Assembly (NCBI GenBank): GCA_963931925.1
Contig: OZ007575.1
Span: forward strand, 33,410,837 to 33,474,836
DNA from: Onchidella celtica
Lineage: Eukaryota; Mollusca; Gastropoda; Systellommatophora; Onchidiidae
DNA: 64,000 bases
Reading direction: 5' to 3'
The notes beneath the pieces were generated by a model. That model was not told the DNA's origin. It did not search any database and saw nothing but the letters and a program-made list of their open reading frames with translations. How positions within the stretch are numbered: the first letter of the stretch is position 1; every line of letters starts with the position of its first letter. Of the stretch, positions 23,967-34,321 are shown one piece after another. The position numbers were made by a program, and so were the translations under genes.

Positions 23967-24287
23967 ATGTGTGTACACATATATTTTGTATATAAATGCT
24001 TTATTTGCGTCATCAAACTTGAGATGTAAATCGTCATGCAATGCTCCGCCCCCTAAAAAATTCGTTAAGTACAAATTTTGTCGTATCAAACAAAACAAAC
24101 ATCTAAATAAATGTCACAACAACAACTCCTTCTTGAAGTTGGCTGATGACAGATCCGAGTGGAGAACCATGATCGACAATTGACTGTTCCAGACAGGGCA
24201 ACTGATGATGATGAACTGAAATGTACATCGCCATGCATGCCATGTTCCGCCAGTTATGAATTCGCAAAAGGAAAAGTTGTGTATTAT

Positions 24288-24722
24288 CAAAGATACCAGA
24301 CACAATAAGATGAGATAGCTAGCGCGTTTAACGTGCACAGATTTCGCACCGCCACCTGGCGGCGAATGCGCGGAAGTCATGAACAACGCCGTATGTTACA
24401 AAGCCAATATATATATAGAAAATACTGAATTTAGTTCCCTTGGCTGAAGTCACTTATTTTGTAATTATAACTTCAATCGCTGTAAGATAACTCTGCCTTT
24501 TTTTTTTTCTTCTTAGTCACAGTAGCACTGTAGCAAATCCGCATCATTGATTTATCTTTAATTATTTACCCTTAATTATCATCCTCAATGTATCAAGCAT
24601 TCTTTTCATTCAATGCGCCTTAGGCTAAGCCCCCCCCCCCCCAATCGGTGCGCAAACTGTGCACGATGTTTTTACAGGCGCGCAGAAGGGAGTGTCTTAT
24701 ATTGTTGTATCTAGTGTCTTTA
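24288..24722. mobile_element. TIR element family 2, copy inside the LTR element
   Basis: The left end CAAAGATACCAGA and the right end TCTAGTGTCTTTA are imperfect inverted ends. Interior text CAGATTTCGCACCGCCACCT is shared with 4685-5102. It contains poly-C near 24631. It makes up about half of the sequence between the two LTRs. Confidence 0.75.
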
Positions 24723-24863
24723 GCATAATCAAGTAAAACAAATATTAATGATTCTTTTTATTATTATTATTTCTCTTTCTAAAGACCGTGTTAATATGTT
24801 CTCTTTTCTTTCGCGCAGAAACCTCCCTTAACAGAAGACAAGATTAGGAGAGCAATGCTGCGT

Positions 24864-25524
24864 TACGCTGTGGGTTCATATCAAACCAAGTAGCTTAGGC
24901 TCTGGAGCTTTAAAACATCACGCTCCTCACAATATGGACTGCTCAACTGCGTCTCTATGTCTCTCATCTGGCTGAGGACTATCGCCGTCCACTTCGTAAA
25001 TGGATTGTCTACATGTGGCCACTATCTAAGTTCTGCACAGATTTAAATACTAAAGCTATGTCTCGACCTTCCCTCCAGATTCATACATTTGATTGGTGCA
25101 GTCGCTGGAGCTCAGCCTGCAATATTAATTTATGCTTGTCACGGTCTTGCGCCAAATCCACTTTTACCTAGACAATTTAAAATGCGAAACATTAACTACT
25201 AAAATCTTCAAACCCCGTGCTTTCTACTCATGCACGAATTTCCGAACGCCAACTAAGCGTCTAAATAAACTACCTTTACTCGCCCCTTATCTATGTTAAT
25301 CAAAATCACGGGGTCGAGAACTGCTCTGTCATTCCTAGCTATACATTTATTCTGTCTCGCCCCTCCTTCTCTCCATCTATCAGAAAAAAGGTGTTTTAAA
25401 ACAAACTGTTCACGAGCACAGCTCAAGGACAAATTACGCTGGTTATAATCAACAAGATCGTAAAAATTAACTCACTGACGTCGTGACCTAGCACGGCATT
25501 TATGATCCTAATGTGATCATGACA
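24864..25524 (-). repeat. LTR copy B (truncated)
   Basis: It aligns with copy A from ACGCTGTGGGTTCATATC to GATCATGACA. The first ~540 bp of the LTR are missing, and there is a small internal deletion near 25150 relative to copies A and C. Confidence 0.9.
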
Positions 25525-25669
25525 ACTTACAGCTACCTTAAAACTTCTCCATGACTTACAGCTACCTTAAAACTCCTCCATGACTTACAGCTACCTTAAA
25601 ACTTCTCCATGACTTACAGCTACCTTAAAACTTCTCCATGACTTACAGCTACCGCAAAACTCCTCCATG
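25525..25669. repeat. 29-bp minisatellite, distal part (5 units)
   Basis: 145 bp equals exactly 5 x 29 and continues the phase of the main array across the LTR insertion. The last unit carries ACCGCAAAACT in place of ACCTTAAAACT. Confidence 0.95.
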
Positions 25670-25674
25670 ACTTG

Positions 25675-26640
25675 AAAAACAATGGTTCTTTATTTTGTGG
25701 AGCCCAATGCATGGACAGCAGTGAGCATGATTTTTTCCCCTGTCCTTTCCTTCACAGTTCGCGCGTTTCACTATTTTTTTTTTTTTATAAAGTACATTGT
25801 CACGCCAGATCAGAAATGGCCGTCTAAGTTTCAAAGATCCGGAGATCTCTAGAGATTCCCAGCAGGGGTTTTTCTTTGTAGCACTCATCACTTGTCATGC
25901 CGCCGCTTTTGTCAACTTTCTTTTGTGTGACGACAACTTGATTATTTGGACCTGCTTCCATTCACGACAAAGAGCACAGGGGGGTCTTACCCTGGAAATA
26001 GGAATACGCTGAAACTGGACATATATGGTATATCAGAGATAAGCACGGTCTTTGGGGGTGTGACGTGCGCAACTCGGACAGTATTTAGAGAAGTTGCATT
26101 GTACACCTGCTAATATTACGAGTTGTTAACAGGTTTGAAGAGTTATCCCCCTCTATGGTCCAAACGTCAGAAACTGCTTTCTGCTTGAGAAGCTGTAATG
26201 TAATAATACGCTGTGTGGAATACGCCGATCAACATACGCTTTGAATTTAGTTGTTTGTTCTTTGCCATTAAACCTAGTTACCAAAAACAAATCAAAACAA
26301 GCAACTTCCTTTTCAGCACACAAAATTCCCATCGTACAAAGGAAGTTCCTCAGATATTCGACTTCAGGATATCGATGGTCTCGGGCACAAACTAAGTCCG
26401 TAAACAAAAATTTTTCAGAGGAAGGAAAAAACTGATTTAACCATAATTATTCTCTTATAGCTATTTAGAAGTTTTGCCTATTTGATGGGTATCATCTCTA
26501 GGACTGTATGCTAGGCTGGTTTAGTTTATTATGAATTTGTTTTTTTATATCTATTTTAAGGTATAATAAAGCATTTAAAGAGTTGTCTGGACTTAGACGG
26601 TTTGTACCCGAGGCCATCGATATGCATATTTGAGAGACAC
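25675..26640. other. Non-coding stretch downstream of the minisatellite
   Basis: No recognised element. A TTTATT at 26526-26531 gives AATAAA on the minus strand, about 115 bp past the stop codon of the probable exon at 26645-26919. It could be its polyadenylation signal. Confidence 0.4.
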
Positions 26641-26644
26641 TTTG

Positions 26645-26919
26645 TCAGCTGATATAAGAAACGTGGTAGGTCGAGGCCCCCAGGCCCATGCCAGATTTCA
26701 GTTTCTCTGTTATCACCTTCAGCGACCGGCCCAACAGCCTGGTTGACACCCTCACAGCATCCACATACATGCCGCGCTTTCTGAGGGTGTCGGACACATT
26801 GTGCTGGAAGTTCATAAAGTACCTCTTGTGGCTCTTGGGCTCCATAACTTCTGAGTTCAGCCTTGACATGTCGTCGCTGCCAGGAGTTTGCGAGTCAAGT
26901 GTTCTATCTTGCTTGGGCT
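26645..26919 (-). CDS. Probable terminal coding exon, unrecognised protein
   Basis: Read on the minus strand, an acceptor-like AACATTTGCAG precedes AGCCCAAGCAAG, and 90 codons follow to a TGA. Codon choice is strikingly gene-like (AAG, CTG, GTG and GGC favoured) compared with the AT-rich surroundings. The product is hydrophilic and basic: an acidic Ser/Asp-rich start (TPGSDDMSRLNSEV), then a conserved-looking segment around HKRYFMNFQHNVSDTLRKRG and SLKVITEKLKSGMGLG that is probably helical. The exon would be entered in phase 1 (one base from the upstream exon). I do not recognise the family and no upstream exon is identified. A retrogene or pseudogene fragment is possible. Confidence 0.5.
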
Positions 26920-27390
26920 CTGCAAATGTTATAATCCCCTTGGCTCTAAGAGTAATATTCTTTCTTGGTTCTCTAGTGTTATATCTCACCTCACTCCACT
27001 ATTGAGAAATTTGTCTTTTAAAAAAGCCATAATGAACACGAGTCTTGTACGTTTTATCATGTGTTTCCGGACAACTTATTATATTAATATATATAACTTG
27101 ATGTTGTCAGTTGAAATCCACATTGATTTTGACGAAAAGACAACGCGGCAAGAGGACAACGAGGGGAAGACAAGTCGCGCAGTACTAGGACTCGCCATGT
27201 GCAGTTTCAAGAGACATTTGGCACCCCCGCCACTTTGTACTTCCGTTTGTGTCGCACAATCCATTTTGATATCATGGCCATTATTTTTTTTTCTGCCGGT
27301 CTGTTAGGAGTGTATCCCGGTCAGAATGAAAAAGGGTCGCTCAATTTTCAGTATCGGTATTATGTAAAGTAGTTTTATCAAATTACGTTC
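26920..27390. other. Possible upstream exon region, undecided
   Basis: A minus-strand frame with a good ATG context (AAAATGG, near 27264) starts MDCATQTEVQSGGG and would lie upstream of the exon at 26645-26919. I see no convincing GTAAGT-type donor, so linking the two is speculative. Confidence 0.2.
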
Positions 27391-27393
27391 TTT

Positions 27394-27482
27394 AGAATGT
27401 CCATTGTCACAGTACTGAATGTCCATTGTCACAGTACTGAATGTCCATTGTCACAGTACTGAATGTCCATTGTCACAGTACT
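27394..27482. repeat. 22-bp tandem repeat, 4 copies
   Basis: Four head-to-tail copies of a unit containing GAATGTCCATTGTCACAG, essentially identical. They are followed by a poly-T tract. Confidence 0.95.
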
Positions 27483-27484
27483 GT

Positions 27485-28210
27485 CGGGCTTTTTTTTTTT
27501 CTTTCACCCACGTTCTGGGGTCTTGACAGTTGTATATTGTATAATTATATACACGGTCTTAGCCTAGTTTATACCTCATGGCTCTTCTTTACACTACATG
27601 TGTGAAAAGCTTGTCAACAAAGAAATACATGGAGTAAAAATAACATTACACCTTTGCTCTCTACAGCCTATATACGGGTGGACACATGGGGTTGAGTTTT
27701 TAAACAGCAATCTACGTTAAGTCCTTCTGCACAATGGAATTGCTAGTCATCTAGTTTCTCGCTCTGTCATACATGTGCACAGTCGAACACACACACACAC
27801 ACACACACATATAAAATGATTTTTGCCCCAAAAAAAAAAAACCTGAAAAATGAATGTTTCATTGTGTTTGCACCAAAACAAACATTTGTTTAAACAGTTT
27901 TTAAACAATCACTAACACGCACGAAAAAAAAAGAAAGGAAAACATCGAGACTGACGGAAAAATCGGACTTTCGGCATCCCTGTATAGAATACCGAGACAA
28001 ATTAGACAAAGTATGAAATAGTTATTTTGATTTGTTGCATAGTAATAGTTATTAATAGTATGGCTGGGCATTATAATAATTATGGAATGAAGAGTGTCGT
28101 CTTGGCAATGTATGAAATAACAACCATGAAAAAGTTTCTTAATTTAAAAAAAAAACTGTTGAAAATCACAAAAACAACAAAAAAAGTACCAGATCCTGAT
28201 ATTACATTAA
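27485..28210. other. Non-coding stretch
   Basis: A (CA)n microsatellite lies at 27789-27810. The remainder is AT-rich with poly-A tracts and no recognised feature. Confidence 0.5.
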
Positions 28211-28215
28211 AAATA

Positions 28216-28400
28216 TACTGATTCACTTACTGCTGATGAATTATCAAGCAGATCATGAAAACAATCATGGAATTACCTCTAGCAATGTAAATGAAGCTAA
28301 AACGTTCCACAGCCTACTATAATGAAATAAATAAAATGCTGATTCACTTTTGTTTGCAGGTGAATGTTATTAAGCAGAGTATGAAATTAATCACTTTCTT
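28216..28400. repeat. Diverged direct repeat, ~120-bp period
   Basis: TGATTCACTTACTGCTGATGAA with AAGCAGATCATGAAAACAATCA recurs as TGATTCACTTTTGTTTGCAGG with AAGCAGAGTATGAAATTAATCA. Confidence 0.5.
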
Positions 28401-29870
28401 CCAACATGTTCAAGGGAAAGTCGGTAGGCCTACTGTTAGAGTGCTGCAGAATGCTAAACCATGTGTTTGATTCTTTATATATAGATTTATTGTATAAACA
28501 CGCGGCCAAGTATTGTTGTTCATCTCACGTACTGGGTTATCAATTTTCTCATTTTACAGGACAGTTTGAAATTTTGGTCATGGTTATTCTTGGATGTGTG
28601 GAAAATCTTCCATTAGTCACTTTGTGAGAGAATATAGGCCTACTACACGAGCAACGATAACAAAGTGGTCATAACCCAAAACCACCAAAATCGTCGATAC
28701 GCCAGTTCATGAGATGGACAATGATTGTTATTAAAGGTCACGAACGGCTGCAGCCAATGGATCTACCTGGCCTTTGTCCGCAGTCATTATCATCTCAGTC
28801 AGCGCCTGTCGCAGGTCTCCAGAACCAATTCATCAAACTGGGAAACCGGGGTTTTTGGTTTAAGAGTAAAAGAAAAAAATTCTACCGTCCTATTTGTATG
28901 GATCTGTGCCACCCCCCCCCCACCCCCCCCCCACCCCACCCCAATAAGACGGGTGGGCGTGTCGAAGGTTTGGAAATTTTTTCCCCACCATGCAACAGAA
29001 CTGTGAAGCCAAACTAGCTGACAAAATTGGTACTGACAAGATAGTCGGCGTTCGCTGCCAGTAATGGATGGCACAACAACTGTACGATTGCATTTCAAGC
29101 TCTCTAGGTGCTTTTTTCCACCTAACGAGGTGTCGTTCACCGAAAGTCTTGATTCTGAACTGCTATCTATGGGCCTATAATTGACGAACTTGAGATCGAA
29201 GCAGGGGATTGGAACATTTTAAAATATGCCCATAACGGGAAAAAAAAGTGCATTGCAAACTAGTTTCTAAATACGTCTCTGTGCATCCCCCCCCCCTCCC
29301 CCCCCCCTTTCCCAATATTTATTTTCTGTGACAAATGAGAGCCATGTTGTTGTTTTTTTTTACCAGACATTTTGATTTTGAAATCCATTCTGTGTCAAAA
29401 AAGACTGAATCTCAGGATGCAAAATTGGGGACAGTAATTCTCCTCCCCCCCCCCCCCCCCCCCCCGTCCGTAGGAAAAAAAAATCAAGAACGAGTGTCGA
29501 GGAAAGCGGGAGTTTCTTAATACACAAACAAGTAGATACCGTGGTCACAAAATGATTTGCATTCCGGGGACCAACAAAAAACGGCTGTGCTGATTAAACA
29601 CGGACACGGTACCCGGCAGATAACACCGTGTGTGTGTGTGTGTGCAGAGATGCTAATCAACTTTAATGTTATGCACGTGAACGCTGAAATACCTTGTGTT
29701 TGCTCTTAAGTCCTGTCAGCGTGACCTGAAAATGAAATGTCTTAAGATCTGAAAACTGCGCCAACTTAGAAGCTGCTGCTTAAGAACGTGAACTTTAAAA
29801 GTTGATGGCGCACTGTGTTAGGACCGTTTTGCCTCGGTTAATGTGAAATGTGAACTAGCTAGTTTTACAC
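28401..29870. other. Non-coding stretch with poly-C tracts
   Basis: Poly-C-rich patches occur at 28912-28940, 29287-29310 and 29443-29465, and a (GT)n patch at 29630-29644. No gene is supported; open frames here cross these tracts. Confidence 0.5.
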
Positions 29871-29874
29871 GGGA

Positions 29875-30390
29875 CCTCGAGCAATGGCGAGTGCATGCCT
29901 CCCTATAAACAGGCGCGCAAAATGATTCTGTGCGATCGGCCTAGGGAGCAATTTTTGTGCCATGCCAAAAATATTATGTGAGTGTGCATGAGAAACCCCA
30001 CAATAAGTCGGCAGAGCTGATATTAAGAAAAACGGCTTTGAAGTGAAAATATGGGTCCGACACAAACTTCCAACTTGGCTGTTGTTTAGGGGACCGTGGC
30101 ATGTTACAGTGAACACTACTTACTATGATCTCTCTAACGGCTTAGTTATTAGACTACGGTCTCCTAACAACAATCATTTCAGTATTACTTGATCGGTTAG
30201 CTATTGCCACTTATAGGATTAAATGCCGTTTTCTCAAAATCTTGTTTTAGGGGGGTCACTGACTTCAATTTATCAGAAATGTCTTGTCTTTAATTATATG
30301 TACAGAACTCAAAATCTCATGTTGCCGACTTATTGTGGGTTTTCTCATGCAAGCTCACATATTTTCATTATAAGATTAAGAATCGCTTTA
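29875..30390. mobile_element. Candidate fold-back element with a short TIR core
   Basis: Blocks on the left read in reverse complement (CCGACTTATTGTGGGG, TTTCTCATGCACACTCACAT; about 29978-30020) match blocks on the right read forward (CCGACTTATTGTGGG, TTTTCTCATGCAAGCTCACAT; about 30327-30360). At the centre, TTTAGGGGACCGTGG (30086) faces CTACGGTCTCCTAACA (30154-30169), like the short element at 11854. Arms are imperfect and outer ends are undefined. Confidence 0.5.
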
Positions 30391-30675
30391 TTTTCCTGTA
30401 AGAAAAATTCTTTTTCAGAGCGTTTATCTGCACACACGTGGGTTATGTGAGTCTTGTTATAAACGTATTTCCCTGGGCATTTTAGTTTCAAAGAGCTTCA
30501 TTAGCGAAAAAAAAACAAAAAAAACTTTGCATCGAACGCTATTGCCATTGTTTGCATTAGTTTTTTTGTGCGTAGCGAAGTATTTATCCTGAGCTTTTGA
30601 TACGCTGATGAATTTTTGACATCGTCCTGCAAGAAAAATCGATGTAAAAGAATGTTCTGAATGCCGATCATTCTA

Positions 30676-30815
30676 CATCCTCGGGACACAGGGTGCCGAG
30701 ACGAATCCGCTAGCCATATTCCACCCGTCGACTTGCGCGCGTATCATCGATGTCCATAACGCTATACAGTTCACCCCTACCCCATAATTGACTGAAAAAG
30801 AGTAGAACCCGCCGT
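30676..30815. repeat. Dispersed repeat, second copy of the 18690 family
   Basis: It shares GGGACACAGG-GCCGAGACG, ACTTGCGCGCGTATCATCGA and CATAATTGACTGAAAAAGA with 18690-18845. Confidence 0.55.
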
Positions 30816-31753
30816 ATTTTTATACTAACTCAATTTGTGAACATATTGTAGGAAATCGAGAAGGAATAGTTACAAAAATTTATTCAAGTCCTCCAAATCA
30901 TTGACGTTGTACGACAAATATTATGCTAAAACAGGAGGAGGGTAAAATGATATACACATCCAAACACGTTGATGATTGTGTTAAGAACAAACTTTGGTGG
31001 GGGAGGGAAGTGTTTAATGAAGGCGGAAGTTATTTTAATGATTTCGGCCAAACTGCCATTTCAAGCGTTCTTATCGGGCACTTGTAACCCTTGCAAGGTC
31101 TTCTGTTGCCGTCGAAAGTGTTTGCTATTGTAACTCGAAGTGTTTTCAAGTTCTGCATTTTTACATTCGTCCCCACGTAAGAAGTTGGAAATCTACCTCA
31201 AGACAGCAGGGTTAACAGCGCGCTCGTTAACGTGAATTTCAGTTTTCGTTTTTTGTTTTGTTTGTTGAAGATCTCGCATTGTGAAATATAATTCTCTTCC
31301 CTAAAGGTCAGCACGCCTCGACTCGTAAAACAAATATCTAGAAATTGCATGTCTTTATGATCACAAAAAGCTTAGTTGTTCTGTTGTTTTTTTTTAATTC
31401 CCCTAAGACCTCTTCATTGTCATCGTCTCTGCCATTAAGTAATAGAGTTGAAAATTTAAACAATAGGTGTATAGTTTCTCGCGGTAACCATTACGAGTTC
31501 TTAAAACACCTTGCATTTTTATTTCTAGGCTGTGACTTTTTGCCGACGTTTAAACCTGAACATCCATGTATGCTCAGGGATTCGATAAGATTTTAGTGTA
31601 GGGGATACGGGGGGGGGGGGGCAGGTGTTTAGGCTACGTACGCGGGGGCAAGACGCTTGGGGCGGGGTGCTTACGTACCTACAACAGCTCCAGCATGGTC
31701 TTATTTGGGGTCGGATTTGACTGACTTTGGATCAACCAGCGAGACTTAAACAG
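30816..31753. other. Non-coding stretch
   Basis: A poly-G run near 31611-31621 is noted. An open frame beginning near 31345 has no recognisable domain. Confidence 0.45.
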
Positions 31754-31759
31754 ACTTTG

Positions 31760-32194
31760 CAGGGTTCACACAGGTCCTTAAAGTCCTTAATTTTCATAAA
31801 AGAAAAAAATAAGTACTCAAAAAGTCCTTAAATTCTGAAAATGATGTCAAAGTCCTTAAATTTGTGTCTCAACTGAAACATTGGAGATTCAAATTTTCCA
31901 ATTGCACACTAGATAATTGGTACTTTGAACAAGAAATAACTGAACTTTTCAGAGCGAATTTACTGTTTGGACTCTGGACACAGAAGCATCCTGTTTCGAT
32001 GAGTGCTGCGCACCACCTGAGTGTATAGTTGTAATATTTCTTGCGCATGGGTACTTGATTTTTGAGTGCTGCATTGCCTACATGTAATATTTCTTGCTCA
32101 CATGCACACACGTCCTTAATTTGTTTTCTGTGAGTCCTTAGGAAGTCCTTTAAAAGTCCTTAAAATAAGTTTTCAAGACTTTGTATGAACCCTG
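31760..32194. mobile_element. hAT-like non-autonomous element
   Basis: The ends CAGGGTTCACACAGG and TTTGTATGAACCCTG are inverted repeats. The sequence ACTTTG is directly repeated against both ends (31754-31759 and 32195-32200). The interior contains many copies of GTCCTTAAA, clustered near both ends as subterminal repeats. Subterminal repeats and CAGGG ends fit hAT elements, although the duplication seen is 6 rather than 8 bp. Confidence 0.8.
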
Positions 32195-32366
32195 ACTTTG
32201 ACTTATTCGTGCGCTATGGGCGTTCTGTGTGTGTGGATTTCTCTGGTTGGCAAAAAAAAGTACCCTTCATTCTATGAAATAGCTAGGGGGCCACAGGGTT
32301 TTTGGTAAAATTATTTACACCGCTCATTTTTATAATCGTTATTGTAATTTGTACCGTCCCTGCAGT

Positions 32367-32631
32367 CAGTGGTGTGGCGTGGGTTGCCAGCGCCTGGGGT
32401 AATGCAATTATTGCGGCCCCGGACCCTCCCCCCCCCCGGGACCGTTTAGCATGTGGCAACGTGTATTTGCCCCGCCATGGGAAAACTTGTGTGCAGCATG
32501 TTCCAACATTTAGGCTTTCCTGTGGGAAGGAGGAGGGGCGCCATTTTTTAAAAATCATTCCATGTTGAAATTTTGGGCCCCTATTCCTGTGCTGGGGGCA
32601 AACGCCCCTATGGCCACTGCCCACGCCACTG
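32367..32631. mobile_element. hAT-like non-autonomous element, short
   Basis: The 265-bp element starts CAGTGGTGTGGCGTGGG and ends CCCACGCCACTG. It is flanked by CCTGCAGT (32359-32366) and CCTGCTGT (32632-32639), an 8-bp target duplication with one mismatch. It is related by its ends to 3434-3874 and also contains a poly-C tract. No coding capacity. Confidence 0.85.
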
Positions 32632-32639
32632 CCTGCTGT

Positions 32640-34140
32640 GAGCTATGCATTTGACCTTCGCTAAGATGAATGTATTCCACCCCTTGATTAAAAGTGCGCA
32701 AATTATAACGAATAGAGGGGTGAGAGCTATACCATAAGGAGACGAGAAAGGATCCATCACCATTGCTGGGTTGCTCATAGCTAGATCTATGTTGGCTAGT
32801 AAATGTCGAGGGGCTTTAGTGAACGAACGAGTGAGCACTCCTGAATGATGATGGCGCGGTTTTTACGATTGTCGTAAACACAAGCCCCCACGACATATCA
32901 ATTACAAGATTATGGGGCTTTTGTTAAGTGGGCAAACCGTGTTGAACGAACCCGACGGAAGATCAAAAGACAATAGAATAAAACGCGAAATGGGGGAGGG
33001 AGGCTGCGGAGACAGAAGAATTGCCATTCAGAAAAACAAGGAAAGAAATAGATAGGGCTAGTGAACTCCTGTTAGCATTAATTTTTTACCCCCGTATTTT
33101 CGTTTCGTTAGTCTTTCCTATAGTGAAAGTATTTCATTTCTGATCTCAACATCGCCAGTTCCGGATCGAATGTCCGTAAAAAAAAAAACGTCGTCATTGA
33201 CTTTTAAAATTGTGATTATCCTGGTTGTAAAATAGTTTGTTGAAAATACATGCATTTGGCGTGGTCACATAAATTGCGTATGCTTTCAGAGTGGAAATAA
33301 AAACAAACAAGCAAAGAATATCGTGACATTTTTCGAAAACTGGGATGGAATCACGAGCGTTGTTTGTGTGGGAGTGTGTGTGTTGTGTGTGTGTGTGATT
33401 GACCCCCTTAATTTTTTAAATTTTTTTTTAAAGTTATCAATATTATCCTTTCATGACTGTTGAAAACCGCTGGCCTTTAAAAAAATTATGGTAACGGATA
33501 TTCCTGTCAACCCCAAGAACTCGAGTGTATGTGTGATAATGCCTAGTGATAACGGGTCATTTATCATTTTGGTTGTGTACGACAGCTGGGCCTCAAGTGG
33601 TTCCAGCGAGCCTTCCAGAAAATAAACTATTGGTTCCCCAATTTTTTTTGTGGGGGGTGGGGGGGGGGTGTCTGAGCACTGTATTTCTATTTGTATGAGC
33701 TTCGACCCAGCCATTCCTTCAACTCCCCATAGCAGCATTCTGTGCTGTGTATATAGCTTGATAATTTCCTTCACTCATTTGAGAAAACTACCAATGTGAC
33801 TCAAACTTGGATGAATGGGTTCCATGTTTCTTTCTCTCATGACTAGACGTAATGTGCAAGTTAGTCCAGATTTGGATATCCAAGTTGAACGGATGTGTCT
33901 ACTAGATGGTTTGATATGACACCGTCAAAAATTCATGCGGCGGTAGGCTAGGTCTTGTTAAACAAAAACGCGCGACTTAGTAGAGATTGTCTACATATAA
34001 GTGTGCAGCTTTACAGGGACCTATCTTTCTTTTTTATCAAGGTCTCATAATTATAGCAACGTGGTAATTTAAGCAATGCATGTGAGATTATCAAGTTTCT
34101 GGAACTACAGATGTTGATTTCATAAAACAGCAATTTTTAG
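32640..34140. other. Non-coding stretch
   Basis: A (TG)n patch lies near 33367-33399 and a poly-G near 33651-33669. The minus-strand frame at 33451-33774 crosses that poly-G and has no recognisable domain. Confidence 0.45.
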
Positions 34141-34164
34141 TGGTGTCTTGTGGCGAATTTTTAT

Positions 34165-34321
34165 CATACAGATTGACGGCACCGAATGAAATTGGAGCAA
34201 TTGAAAACGCCAGTTTTTACGAGTGTGATTCCGGGAAACAATTAAAAGACGTATATTTAAAATCTTGTGTAGATATTTGTAACATGAGATGTAAAGATAA
34301 TCGGTCACCACGGGGTTTCTG
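34165..34321 (+). other. Weak candidate exon, unrecognised
   Basis: An acceptor-like TTTTTATCATACAG precedes an open frame containing ECDSGKQLKDVYLKSCVDIC and a further Cys. Four cysteines in about 30 residues suggest a secreted type, but codon usage is AT-rich like the surroundings. Chance is quite possible. Confidence 0.2.

Larger units (their letters stand above)
22754..25524 (-). mobile_element. LTR retrotransposon derivative inserted in the minisatellite
   Basis: Two near-identical LTR segments, 22754-23966 (full, 1,213 bp) and 24864-25524 (truncated at its left side), bracket about 0.9 kb of non-coding sequence. The outer ends are TG and CA. The 5-bp flanks AGTTA (22749-22753) and ACTTA (25525-25529) are a target duplication with one mismatch, in register with the 29-bp unit. 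TATA-like sequence reads on the minus strand near 23470, so the element is probably minus-oriented. The interior has no gag or pol, and no primer-binding site or polypurine tract that I can see, so it is a deletion derivative or a non-autonomous element. Confidence 0.85.

Noticed and set aside
33451..33774. 107-codon minus-strand frame
   Set aside because: It runs through a poly-G tract (PPPPP in translation) and shows no domain; codon use matches the surroundings.
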